A DNA stretch of 64,000 bases from assembly GCA_963921195.1 (NCBI GenBank), contig OY992539.1:213563373-213627372 (forward strand), in the 5' to 3' direction. The notes beneath the pieces are model-generated. The model ran no database searches and was not told where the DNA came from. It worked only from the letters and a program-made list of their open reading frames with translations. Positions 34,781-43,740 of the stretch are shown here, one piece after another (position 1 is the stretch's first letter; each line of letters opens with the position of its first letter). Position numbers and translations under genes: made by a program. The DNA comes from Pegoplata infirma. Lineage: Eukaryota; Arthropoda; Insecta; Diptera; Anthomyiidae.

Positions 34781-35730
34781 TGTATGACCGACCTTCAATA
34801 TTTTTTTAACCCCAATATTTTCTTAGAGCAGACTTACTCACTATCTTTTGTTAGATCTTTATTTAGTGTACACCCAAAAAAAAAACGTGGGTATTCAATA
34901 CTAAAAATTTAACTAAATTTTAGTCCAAAAGGACCTAGTGCAGAAATTGGTAACCAATACTAAAATTTTTTACTAATATTATTCAAAACCAGTAAAAATG
35001 ACTTATTTTAGTACTTTGAAGATACTAAAATTAGTAACTTATTAGTAGATTTTTGTACAACATCACTTACTAAACCTTTTACTGTAGAATTATTTTGAGT
35101 GTAGAAAACAAACACAGATCAAATTTTAGCGGAATTGTTTTATTTTTTCCAATAGACCGATTTAACTGAATATCGGTAGAAATTTTTATATGGGGGACTA
35201 AGTCCAAAAATGGTCCAATTATATTCCGATTTGATTAGGTTACTAAATTTCACGTTTAACATCTAATAAATAAAATTTTTATCAAATATTTCCATTTTTA
35301 TGAATTTTGAGGGAATTATGTTTGTATGGGGACTACCAGAAGGACTGCCCGATTCCTTTGAAATTTGGAATGGTGATTTGTGCATGCAAAATTTGATTAC
35401 CTGCAGAATTTCAAAGCGATATCTATTATAATACGATTATTAGAGTCATTAAAGCCGAATCCAAAGGGGGCGTTTGTATGGGGCTATGTCTTAACATGGA
35501 CCGATTTTCTCCAATTTCAATAGACTTCGGCCAAAAGATGCTTAAGTTTCAAATTTTAAGTCAATTGATTGAAAATTGTGACCTGTGTCGTGCTTAAACC
35601 GATAGATGGACAGACGGACATCGCTAAATCGACTCAAAAAGTCGATCGGTATACTTGAAGGTAGGTCTAGGACCAATATTTCGGGTAGTTACATTATACC
35701 CTGTACCACAGAGTGGTGTAGGGTATAAAA
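34781..35730 (+). repeat. Rep-A copy interrupted by a CACTCA element
   Basis: Degenerate start near TATGACCGACCTTCAATA, then TTTGTTAGATCTTTATTTAG. After the insertion it continues GAAAACAAACACAGATCAAA, through GATGGACAGACGGACATCG, GTCGATCGGTATACTTGAAG and CCCTGTACCACAGAGTGGTG then TAGGGTATAAAA. It abuts the next mini-me copy. Confidence 0.8.
34871..35101. mobile_element. CACTCA-family MITE with TA duplication
   Basis: CACCCAAAAAAAAAACGTGG at the left and ATTATTTTGAGTG at the right, 231 bp, between TA at 34869-34870 and TA at 35102-35103. The host Rep-A copy reads TTTATTTAGTGTA on one side and GAAAACAAACACAGATC on the other. The Rep-A copy at 39.76 kb has the uninterrupted TTTATTTAGTGTATAAAACA then CACACAGATC. 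The excised form can thus be read directly, which fixes the element's limits. Confidence 0.9.
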
Positions 35731-35732
35731 AG

Positions 35733-36330
35733 AGGGAGTGTTAAATTCGACTGTACCGAATCTTTTATACCCTCCAAAGGGTTAAAAAGTTTAAAAAATA
35801 ATCCAGTGTCGTTTTTTTTTGTGGTGGGGGAGGTTTGGTGGGAGACGTTGGGGGTCGTCTTCTCCCTTGCGACAGATGTTATCAAATGGATTTATTATGA
35901 TTCTTGCAATTAATAAATAGAAATAATCGCTATTAAAATACATTTTTTATATCCACGCCCACAAAAGAAGGCGGGAAAATTTTTTTTTTTTTTTTTTTAT
36001 CTGCTGGGTTCGCATGCAGGATTTTGAACTAGTTATGACTTATAAATATTGCATTTGCTTAAAAAAATACAAAAAACTTTGCAAAAAAATATGCGGTTTT
36101 TAAGAGAGTCGTTTAGTTTGCAGAGGGGGAACTTTTTTCCCCTTGTCTGACTTTGCCCATATCCAAACTTAGCACGCCTATTACCATTTCCAAGACAATT
36201 TCGTGCCTAACATCGGAAGTCTAGCTCTTTTATTTTGGACTGTATCGTGTCCTCTACAGACGGACAGAAGAACAGACAGACGGACAGACAGACGGATAGA
36301 CAGACGGATAGACAGACGGACTGACGGACG
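35733..36330 (+). repeat. mini-me-like element, 3' end lost, long GTCY tract
   Basis: GGGAGTGTTAAATTCGACTG, TACCGAATCTTTTATACCCTC, CCACGCCCACAAAAGAAGGCG, GGACTGTATCGTGTCCTCTAC, then about 70 bp of GACAGACGGATAGACAGACG repeats at 36257-36330. The (TA)n part and terminal GGAGGGTATA are not present after it. The tract is among the longest of its kind in the window. Confidence 0.75.
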
Positions 36331-36466
36331 TAATTTATTTAAACTTTGCATACAAATGGCAGGAATTTAATGTTTTTGTATGCTAAAGGTGTCCTAGCTG
36401 GTGGTGGCCCTATTGGACATGTGGGGCCTAACGTCCGAATTTTAGCTCAAATTATGTTACCATTAA

Positions 36467-37038
36467 CAACGTCCGATAAAAATTAAAAGAAGCTGTTAAA
36501 CACGAACTGGATAATATACGTTTGAAACTGGAGGTTAAATGTAGTAAAACTGCATTTACAGTATTTCTTTTCGTGATCCTGTTTCCTCTTAAAAGGACTT
36601 CAAAGTTTTATTTTTTTAATATTTGTACTTATCCTAGTGATAGCAAATGAAGAAGGAGGATCTCCCATAAATTTCCTTTAATATTTTTTTTACATGTCAC
36701 GTTCTTCCAAAAATTTTTCTTTCAATATCATTCAAAATTTTCAACAAAATATTTTAATAAAATGACTTAATTCAAATCCTTTTATCCCTATATTGCAAAT
36801 TAAAAAAAATGGAAAAATTAGGTTAGATCCTTCTCTTTCATTTACCGTCACCATCCTAGGACAAGTACCAATATTTCAAAAATATTTTACAAAATGTATC
36901 CTTTAAAACTTTGAAGTCCTTTTAAAAAGGAACAAAATCACGAAATGAAAAACTATAAATGCAGTTATACTCCATTCGATCTCTACTTTCAGACGTATAT
37001 AATCCGGTTCATGTTTAATATTGGCTGTCAGACGGTGT
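36467..37038. mobile_element. Long-TIR foldback element (ACACCGTCTGACAG tips), copy 1
   Basis: The right end GGCTGTCAGACGGTGT mirrors AACAACGTCCGATAAA on the left. The arms of about 200 bp share TATACGTTTGAAA (left) with the reversed TTTCAGACGTATA (right), GCATTTACAG with its inverse, and GGACTTCAAAGTTTTA with TAAAACTTTGAAGTCC. The loop holds GATCTCCCATAAATTTC. 572 bp, non-coding. Copy 2 is at 40516-41352. Confidence 0.75.
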
Positions 37039-38142
37039 AACCGGATCGGTTGAGTACTCCCCGCAATCGGCCAAGTACTCACTAAATGGTCGAATAATTT
37101 ATAAAAAATTTGGAAGACAAACCACTGTGCGCTGGTTGCTAAAGGGTTAAAAGTACCATAATCTCTTGTTATAAGATTTGATCATCAAATATCATTTATC
37201 AATTTGATATACAACAAAAAAAAAACAAAGGAATTGTCCTTTGTATTTATAACTCTAAAAACCAGATCACTTAATAATAAATGATTTAAATATGTTAAAT
37301 ACTTTAAACAATAACAATTACTTATTAGTAGTATTACATATTTTTGTTTTTGGAAATGTCCTGTTTGTATAAAATACCATATAAAAGGAAGGGTAGTATT
37401 TACCCTTTTCTGTTTAATAATATAGATTAATGAACTCTTTTTTTTTTTTTGGAAGACAAAAACTCACAAAACTCTATCAAACACTTAATAAAAGTGTCAC
37501 CACTTGTGAAGAAGAACAAAAAGAGTCAAATACTCTTTTTTATTCATTTAAGTGTTGTTAATTTAATTTAAGCAGACTCACATCCAACCTTAAAGCTGTT
37601 TGACTTTGTCTTTACTCCCTTTTTTGTGTGATGTTTACTTTCATAGATCTTTTTAAAATTGTTTCATTTATCATATTTAGGTTTAGTTCATTTTTTTTTT
37701 TTGAAGAACCAGTAAAATTTGCATATTTGCACAAGTTAGTTTTTTAATCTTTTTACTCTTGAAAATGACAAAACAATTTGTTATGCTTAAAGATGTTGTT
37801 TTCTTGGTTTTGTTCTTCATCATCATCTTTAAAATATTTTCAGATTTTGTATAGAATGTTTAACTCGTTTTTAGAAATCTGTTCTTAATGTGTTACGTGC
37901 TTTCTTTAGATTTCATGGGATAGTTTTTTTTTTTTCTTTTTTGGGTTTGACTTCTTCTTACTATGGGATGTTTAAATGAATTTGACTGCATTTTTTTCAT
38001 CTCGGTGATAAATGTTATTTATTGTTAATAAGCTTGACGAATGCTTGTCAAGGACTTTTTAACGTATTTTAAATATACAAATGTAAATTTATTTTAATAA
38101 CGGACAATATTAGATATTTTATAATTTTTATGCAAACATATA
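37039..38142. other. AT-rich unique-looking DNA
   Basis: No frame, array or element ends recognised. Poly-T runs at 37436, 37691 and 37926. It may be host intronic or intergenic sequence. Confidence 0.5.
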
Positions 38143-38637
38143 CACAGAAAAAATTTTAAACGAATTTTAACCAAAAAAAATGCGGATTCAATCAATTTTT
38201 TGATTGAAATTCCTCCAATTAAAAAAATTGTTATAACAATCATAAAATTGTAGTTGATTGATTTAAAATTTTTTTAATCAAACGTTTTTTCGATTTTGAT
38301 CAAAAATGTTATCAATTTTTTATTTATAGTCAACAAAAATAATGATTGATTTAACAAATGAAGTGTAAGCTTATGATAAAATTATCAGAAAATGCTTCTT
38401 TTTTTGCTTTCTATTATGTTGCCAACAATAAAAAAAGTAAAACCAGATTATTTTGTATATTTTTGAATTAATCTATTCAAATAAATTAAAGCGAAAAAAA
38501 ATCTGGTATGTTTAAAATTTGTAATTCGAATGTTAAAGAAAATAGCAAAAATTTTATTCAAACCATTGGTTGACTCATTTAAATTTTGTTGATGAATAGA
38601 TTTAATTGAAAATTGTTAGCCAATAATTTTTTGTGTG
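38143..38637. mobile_element. TIR MITE with CACA(G/C)AAAAAATT tips
   Basis: CACAGAAAAAATTTTAA after TA (38141-38142), and AATTTTTTGTGTG before TA (38638-38639). 495 bp, with a TGATTGATTTAAA/AATCAATTTTTTGATT-rich interior and no coding capacity. It is similar in design to the CACTCA family but with different tips. Confidence 0.65.
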
Positions 38638-38889
38638 TATTAAGCAGCTTTTTTGGAACACGTCGAATTTACAAGTACACACATGATTTTTTTATATTTG
38701 GCCTAAAAATGCTATGCTGAAAATTTCAGTAAAATCAGATTACATAAACTCGTGGCGAATCGGATCAAGTTTCTTTCAATCATACCCTTTACTTATACCC
38801 TCCACTTAAAAGGGTTGTATCCCACAGCTATTTTCTCCAAAGTAGTGTAAAATAAGTCGAAATGTATATTAAATCTACTTCTGAGCTTA

Positions 38890-39625
38890 ATAATGTTTGT
38901 ACATTCCTTTAGTGAAATTTTTTTTCAAATATTCTCATAAAACACCACTAAAACGTGCAAAAAAGTTTTTTTTCCGATTTTCAACGTCAGGGCAAATTTT
39001 TATTCTACTTGTCTTAAAACTTATGTGGTACAAATTTGAGGCCAATCAGATTAAATTAACCCAAGGCGCCCGGCGATCAAACTTTGGATTTTTAAAAATT
39101 TAAAAAATTATATGTGTCTTGCGACACATCATACTTCACAATTTTTATGCGCTGAACACGAATATCAAACAATTTTTAAAACCGGTCGAACGGTTTCTGA
39201 GATATCGCTATCAGTGAATCAAGCCGACCGGCTCAAAATCAGCGGGGCGCAGCCGTCCCGTTCAAAAAACAAATTTTACAACAAAACTAGAACAAAAAAG
39301 TTCAGCCGACACTGAGCCGCCGCCGAGTAAAACTGGTGGAGCCGCCGCCGCCCAAAATTTTGGGTCGGCTTGATTGACTGATCGCTATTTGAAATTTGCA
39401 AGAAATGGCGGGATTTTCCTAAGTTCTAGAATTTTTTTTCAAAAATCTCGAAATTTCTTACCCTTGAGACAAGGGCCTTGACCCTTTCATAGAGCTTTAC
39501 TTAATCTCCCATTTAAACTTAATTTGATCCAAAACCAATCACTTTAACCCGTGGCGCACTTCGATCAAAGTTCTGCACTTTTTGGAAAATTTTATGCAAA
39601 TTTTAGATTTTGAAAAAAAAAAAAA
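38890..39625 (+). repeat. Rep-B copy carrying a small hAT MITE
   Basis: ATTTTCAACGTCAGGGCAAAT, CTTATGTGGTACAAATTTGAG, GGCGCCCGGCGATCAAACTTT, GGTTTCTGAGATATCGCTAT (interrupted here), GCAAGAAATGGCGGGATTTTC, TTGACCCTTTCATAGAGCTT, and a second GTGGCGCACTTCGATCAAAG. The MITE splits it between two copies of ATCGCTAT. Confidence 0.75.
39212..39380. mobile_element. 169-bp GC-rich hAT MITE with perfect 8-bp duplication
   Basis: CAGTGAATCAAGCCGACC at the left and GGTCGGCTTGATTGACTG at the right differ by one base. ATCGCTAT flanks both sides (39204-39211, 39381-39388). The pre-insertion Rep-B word GAGATATCGCTATTTGAAAT is recovered when the element and one duplicate are removed. The interior is rich in GCCGCCGCC, unlike everything around it. 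hAT assignment comes from the CAGTG tip and the 8-bp duplication. Confidence 0.92.
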
Positions 39626-39633
39626 ACAATTTA

Positions 39634-39864
39634 AACAAGTAAGAAAGTTATAGTCCGTCAAGACCGACCATATGATACCCTACACCAGTGTTTTCCAGAA
39701 AATGGGTCCAAAGTCCAAACATATACCGATTCGATCTGTCTTTTGTTAGATCTTTATTTAGTGTATAAAACACACACAGATCAAATTTTAGTGGAATTGG
39801 TTTATTTTTTTGTCAATAGACCGATCTAACTAAATATCGGTCGAAATTTTTATATGGGGGACTA
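39634..39864 (+). repeat. Rep-A 5' fragment
   Basis: ACAAGTAAGAAAGTTATAGTC, CAAGACCGACCATATGATACC, GATCTTTATTTAGTGTATAAA and CACACACAGATCAAATTTTAG up to TATATGGGGGACTAA, where the CAAGGGAAGTCTCC element begins. It provides the empty site for the MITE at 34871. Confidence 0.85.
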
Positions 39865-40436
39865 ACAAGGGAAGTCTCCCTAGTGTCACCCGCGGATCTT
39901 TATGGAATTGGCTTTATTTTGTAGATCAGAAAAAATAAATGGACATGTCTTTTTTTTTTATCGGCCAAAATTCATATTTAGGGAGTAAAAAGGAGGGGGG
40001 GAGACAAGGCCATTTTTCAGTTTTTTTCGTTTATCTCCTATATTATGCAAAGAAACCCAGTCATGTTACATACCAAATGAAAGGTCTTTGGAAAACCTAT
40101 CTACGTGTGCTAAGAACGTGTCCAAACATGCACAACTTTTAGTCATATTGAGTAAAATACCAAAATTTTAGGAAATTTTTGTTAATAAGTCAAAAAATAT
40201 TAACTTCTTCGGCCCGTTGTTAGCACCACGAGATAGGTGTTTTTAATACCTTTAATTTGATACCACACATGTTATATTAATTTTGTTTAAATAGGCGTTA
40301 ATCGTAAAAAACTGAAAAAGGTAAATGAGTTTGGGCCGCTAAAAAAAAATACGTGTCAAATTAATTTTCGTTCTTAACAACATATCCAAATTTCATGAAG
40401 ATCGGAGGGTGACACCAGGGAGACTTTCCTTGTTAG
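39863..40436 (+). mobile_element. TIR element AACAAGGGAAGTCTCC, copy 1
   Basis: Terminal inverted repeats: TAACAAGGGAAGTCTCCCTA then GTGTCACCC, against GGGTGACACCAGGGAGACTT then TCCTTGTTA. About 574 bp, non-coding (the frame at 39939-40142 is poor). It interrupts Rep-A. An inverted, well-conserved second copy is at 52243-52843. It shares no tips with known families that I can name. Confidence 0.85.
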
Positions 40437-40515
40437 TTCTCCAAAGGTAACGTTTTTATCCTGGTCCGATTTTGCCCATTAACGATTTTTTTTGGTATGG
40501 ACTGCATCTTAGATA

Positions 40516-41352
40516 ACACCGTCTGACAGACATTATTAAACATGAACCGGATGATATACATACGCATGAAAGTAGAGATCAAATGGAGTAAACATGCATT
40601 CACAGTTTTTCATTTCGTGATCCTGTTTCCTTTTAAAATGACTTCAAAGTTTTAAAGGATATATTTTGCAATATTTTTACTTAATAATTTTTTTTTTATT
40701 AAGAATTACTACATAATTACAAATTATATACTAATTTTACCTAACCGAGAACTGGTAACAATGACCTTCGTCTCGTTGTAGCGAAACAGACCAAGGCCTC
40801 TGGTGGGAATCGATCCCACGACCCCCAGACTCATAGGCCAGCACGCTACCAACTAGCCTACTGGGGCGCCTTTACTTTATAATATTTGTACTTGTTCTAG
40901 GATGACACTGGTGATGAAAATAAAAAAGAGGATCTCCTCCAATTTTTACATTTTTTATTTTGCCATATCAGGATAAAAAGATGTCAATAAAGTCATTTGA
41001 AAACGTTATCAAAATATTTTGTTTGAACCTTTTAAATGATGTTGAAGGATACATTTTTGAAAGGATGTAACTTTTCTTATTTTTCCTGATATGTAAAAAT
41101 AATAAAGTAGAAAAATTAGTGGAGATCCTCCTCTTTCATTTGCTATCACTAGTGGCATCCTAGGACAAGTACAAATATTGAAAAAATATTTTATAAAATT
41201 GAATCCTCTAAAATTTGTAAGTTCTTTTAAAAGGAAACAGGTTCAAGAAAAGAAAAACTGTAAATGCAGTTTTACTACATCTTGTTTCTAGTTTCAAACG
41301 TATATTATCCAGTTCGTTTTTAACAACTTTTTTCTTTTCTGTCGGACGGTGT
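40516..41352. mobile_element. Long-TIR foldback element (ACACCGTC tips), copy 2
   Basis: ACACCGTCTGACAG on the left, CTGTCGGACGGTGT on the right. The inverted arms extend about 230 bp (CATGAACCGGATGATATACAT against ATATTATCCAGTTCGTTTT; GACTTCAAAGTTTTAAAGGAT against the same reversed). A tRNA-derived SINE sits in the left arm, so the arms are offset. Non-coding. Confidence 0.75.
40683..40870 (-). mobile_element. tRNA-derived SINE
   Basis: On the minus strand the 188-bp unit starts GGCGCCCCAGTAGGC. It has a pol III A box TAGGCTAGTTGG (40860-40849, one change from consensus) and B box GGATCGATTCC (40816-40806, one change) inside a GTGGGATCGATTCCCAC T-arm-like stem. A tRNA-unrelated body follows and it ends in an A-rich tail (AATAAAAAAAAAATTATT). 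TTTACTT flanks both sides (40676-40682, 40871-40877). The acceptor stem is mispaired, so this is not a functional tRNA gene. Confidence 0.88.
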
Positions 41353-41502
41353 AAACAGAGGAAATCATTAGAATGTCTAGAATCGCAGGATAAAATAAAT
41401 ATATTTATGGTGTCCTAGATCACATTTTGTTACATACTGTCATTGGAGAGTATAAAAATCACAACCCAAATGAAAACTTGCTGTTTAAATATTCTGTATA
41501 AA

Positions 41503-41528
41503 AAGTTTGTGTCTTAAGTCTTTTGTTT
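41503..41528 (+). repeat. GTGTCTTAAGTCTTTTG motif, solo copy
   Basis: AAGTTTGTGTCTTAAGTCTT then TTGTTTTA, identical to the left arm of the hairpin 130 bp downstream. Confidence 0.8.
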
Positions 41529-41635
41529 TAAACTGAACAAACTATAATAATTGCTTTAAACATTTGATTAAAAAAGACAATATACATAAAACTTATTTGA
41601 TTTCTGTATACAATTTTGTAAATTTACCATTTAAA

Positions 41636-41752
41636 AGTTTGTGTCTTAAGTCTTTTGTTTACAAAACAAATCCAAGATAAACACAATCCGTTGATTATTG
41701 GATTTTCTTTATATTGGATTTGTTTGTAAACAAAAGACTTAAGACACAAACT
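41636..41752. mobile_element. 117-bp hairpin MITE with 39-bp inverted arms
   Basis: Left arm AAGTTTGTGTCTTAAGTCTT continuing TTGTTTACAAAACAAATCCAA. The right arm is its reverse complement with a single-base gap. The loop is about 38 nt. This shows that the motif scattered beside the satellites is the terminal repeat of a foldback/MITE-like sequence. No clear target duplication. Confidence 0.85.
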
Positions 41753-42645
41753 TATCTATTTAAAAATGTGTAATTCCTACCAATAAAAATTCAATCAAAA
41801 ATGTAAATTAAACAAACTTTAATTGAAAACTAGTTTCTTCTATATTAATTTTCGCCATAACTATGAAAGCTTTTTGCGTTACACTACTTTCTCAAAATGA
41901 ACAACAAAAAAATGTTTAAAAAAAAAATAATTTTTAACTCCTCCTCGTTAGTCTACACTCTACATATAAACATCGCACTACTCTATATTGTACGTATTTA
42001 AGCCATTTTAATGTATTAAAAAAAAAATAAAAAACAAAATCAAACGCATTTATGCTAACCACTACATAGACAATAATGATGATAATAATGACGATGAAGA
42101 GAAAAAAAAAACAAAAACAAAAAATAACAACATAACTGTATTGTGTGTAATAAAATAAAAACAACAACAACAACATTTACCAACTAATACCAAAACAAAC
42201 AAATAATACAACAACACAATGTTAAAATTATAATTTCAACGTAAACAGCCAACCAAAACAGAGCAAAAAATTTATAAAAACAACAACAAAAACCAGGGTA
42301 TAAAAGAAAACCAAAAACAACAAAACTTAAAACAAAATGAATTTGAAATACATACAAAAACAACAACATGAGTAAAGTAAAAAAAAATATCTGTGTGTAT
42401 AAACAAAAACCACCACCAACAATATGGATAAAAAAAATAAAACTAAAACTATACTACAATAACAGTTAGTTAGTAGATCATCATACAAGTTGGAGATCAT
42501 ACAACGAACAACCCAACACCAACCAACAACTTAAATTGACTTAAAAAACTTTAACAGAGATTTTAACATAATTATGAACTAAGTATTGGTTTAACTGTTA
42601 TATAAACTTAACATTTCCAATGCACAGTGGGGTATTTAAAATAAA
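41753..42645. other. AT-rich DNA with CAA-rich low complexity
   Basis: AACAACAACAACA and AACAAAAAC words dominate 42080-42430. The minus-strand frames at 41934-42176 and 42184-42369 are hydrophobic translations of this low-complexity DNA and are not convincing genes. Confidence 0.5.
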
Positions 42646-42720
42646 ACAAGTAGAAAAGTTAAAGTCGACTTGGCCGAATCTATGAATACCCTCCACAATG
42701 CCCTTTTTAAATAATAGTAA
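42646..42720 (+). repeat. mini-me-like 5' fragment
   Basis: ACAAGTAGAAAAGTTAAAGTC, GACTTGGCCGAATCTATGAA and TACCCTCCACAATG match the diverged 5' end of the family. The rest is lost. A CACTCA-type right tip (TTTTTTTTTTGAGTGTA) lies at 42822-42838 without a partner. Confidence 0.6.
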
Positions 42721-42989
42721 ATTTTTTAACATGAAAAAAATGAGCTACTTTATTATAATTATTTTATTTTGATAAAAAAAAAACTTTTTTTTTGCAATTT
42801 TTGTAAAAAAAAAATTACTATTTTTTTTTTGAGTGTAAATTTTTTTTAGTGTAAAAATATTTCTGAGGGACAAAAATTCTTTGTAAAGTAATTTTGAGTC
42901 TTACCAATGTCTTAAAAGCTTGTTTTTAAAGCTTGGTTTTTTAACAAGTGAATTTAAGGTTTAACCAATCTGAAATTCACAGTTTTGCT

Positions 42990-43425
42990 AATAACTTTTC
43001 AACCACTTGACTGATTTGGCTGAAATTCAATACGAGCTAGACCAGGGGAACGAAAAATGTATGTGCTAAGCTTCTGCAGCCTCGGAATTGTGTTTCGAAA
43101 GTTAGCGTATTTTTTTGTCGTAAACTCGCAAAAACCCTTGCCAAAATGCACTTTTGTGCTTAAGACATTTGAACCACTAGACCGATTTCGCTGGATTGTA
43201 ATACCAACCTGCCCAGGTAAATGGCCAACATATATGCCAAACTTCAAGGGCTTCCGTAAAGTCGTTCAAAAGTTAGCGATTTTGCAGTGTCTTGCCGAAA
43301 TTCACTCTTATAACATTTGAACCACTGGACCGATTTCGCTGGATTGCAATACCTACTTGACCAGGTAAATGACCAATATATATAAAAAACTTCAGAAGCT
43401 TCCGTAAAGTCGTTTAAAAGTTAGC
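42990..43425. repeat. 146-170-bp tandem repeat, three units
   Basis: Units carry TTTGAACCACTAGACCGATT, TCGCTGGATTG, CCAGGTAAATGACCAA and GCTTCCGTAAAGTCGTTCAAAAGTTAGC. The second and third units are 146 bp apart; the first is more diverged. The overlapping frames at 42999-43247 and 43057-43320 follow the repeat and are not genes. Confidence 0.8.
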
Positions 43426-43544
43426 CCTCCTGGTTCCTGCGTACGTTTCTGCCATCAATTATCAAGAATTTTAATAAAATCTCAAAAAAAATCACATACA
43501 AAATAATCAATAGAAGTCGAAAAATCAACAATTTCATAGAAAAG

Positions 43545-43640
43545 AAAATTCCCGGGAATTCCCGCTCTATTTCCGGAATTTCGGGATCGAAAATTTACGG
43601 GATTTTTTTTCCCGTCCCGGGAATTCCCGTGAAAAATTTT
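43545..43640. repeat. CCCGGGAATTCCCG palindromic patch
   Basis: AATTCCCGGGAATTCCCG at 43546-43563 and CCCGTCCCGGGAATTCCCG at 43611-43629 flank TTTCCGGAATTTCGGGATCG. It could be one end of an unrecognised element. It precedes the LINE. Confidence 0.5.
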
Positions 43641-43740
43641 TGTCATATCTTGTTTCTTTAATTTTACTGACTTGTTTCATCACATTGAAGAAAATATTCA
43701 TCAATATCATGAAATTTGTCATTAAAATTGATGACGACAA

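Larger units (their letters stand above)
40437..41459 (+). repeat. mini-me-like fragments flanking a foldback element
   Basis: Left piece: CCTGGTCCGATTTTGCCCAT, GGTATGGACTGCATCTTAGA. Right piece after 41352: AGAATGTCTAGAATCG, TTTATGGTGTCCTAGA and CATTGGAGAGTATAAAAATC. Both belong to one eroded mini-me copy opened by the foldback element at 40516-41352. Confidence 0.6.

Noticed and set aside
40790..40870. Functional tRNA gene
   Set aside because: Acceptor stem does not pair, the head is fused to a body with an A-rich tail and flanked by a target duplication: a SINE.
41934..42369. Membrane proteins on the minus strand
   Set aside because: Hydrophobic runs arise from AACAAC and AAACAAAA low-complexity sequence read backwards.
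43057..43320. Protein frame of 87 codons
   Set aside because: It follows a roughly 146-bp tandem non-coding repeat; the opposite strand has an equally long frame.
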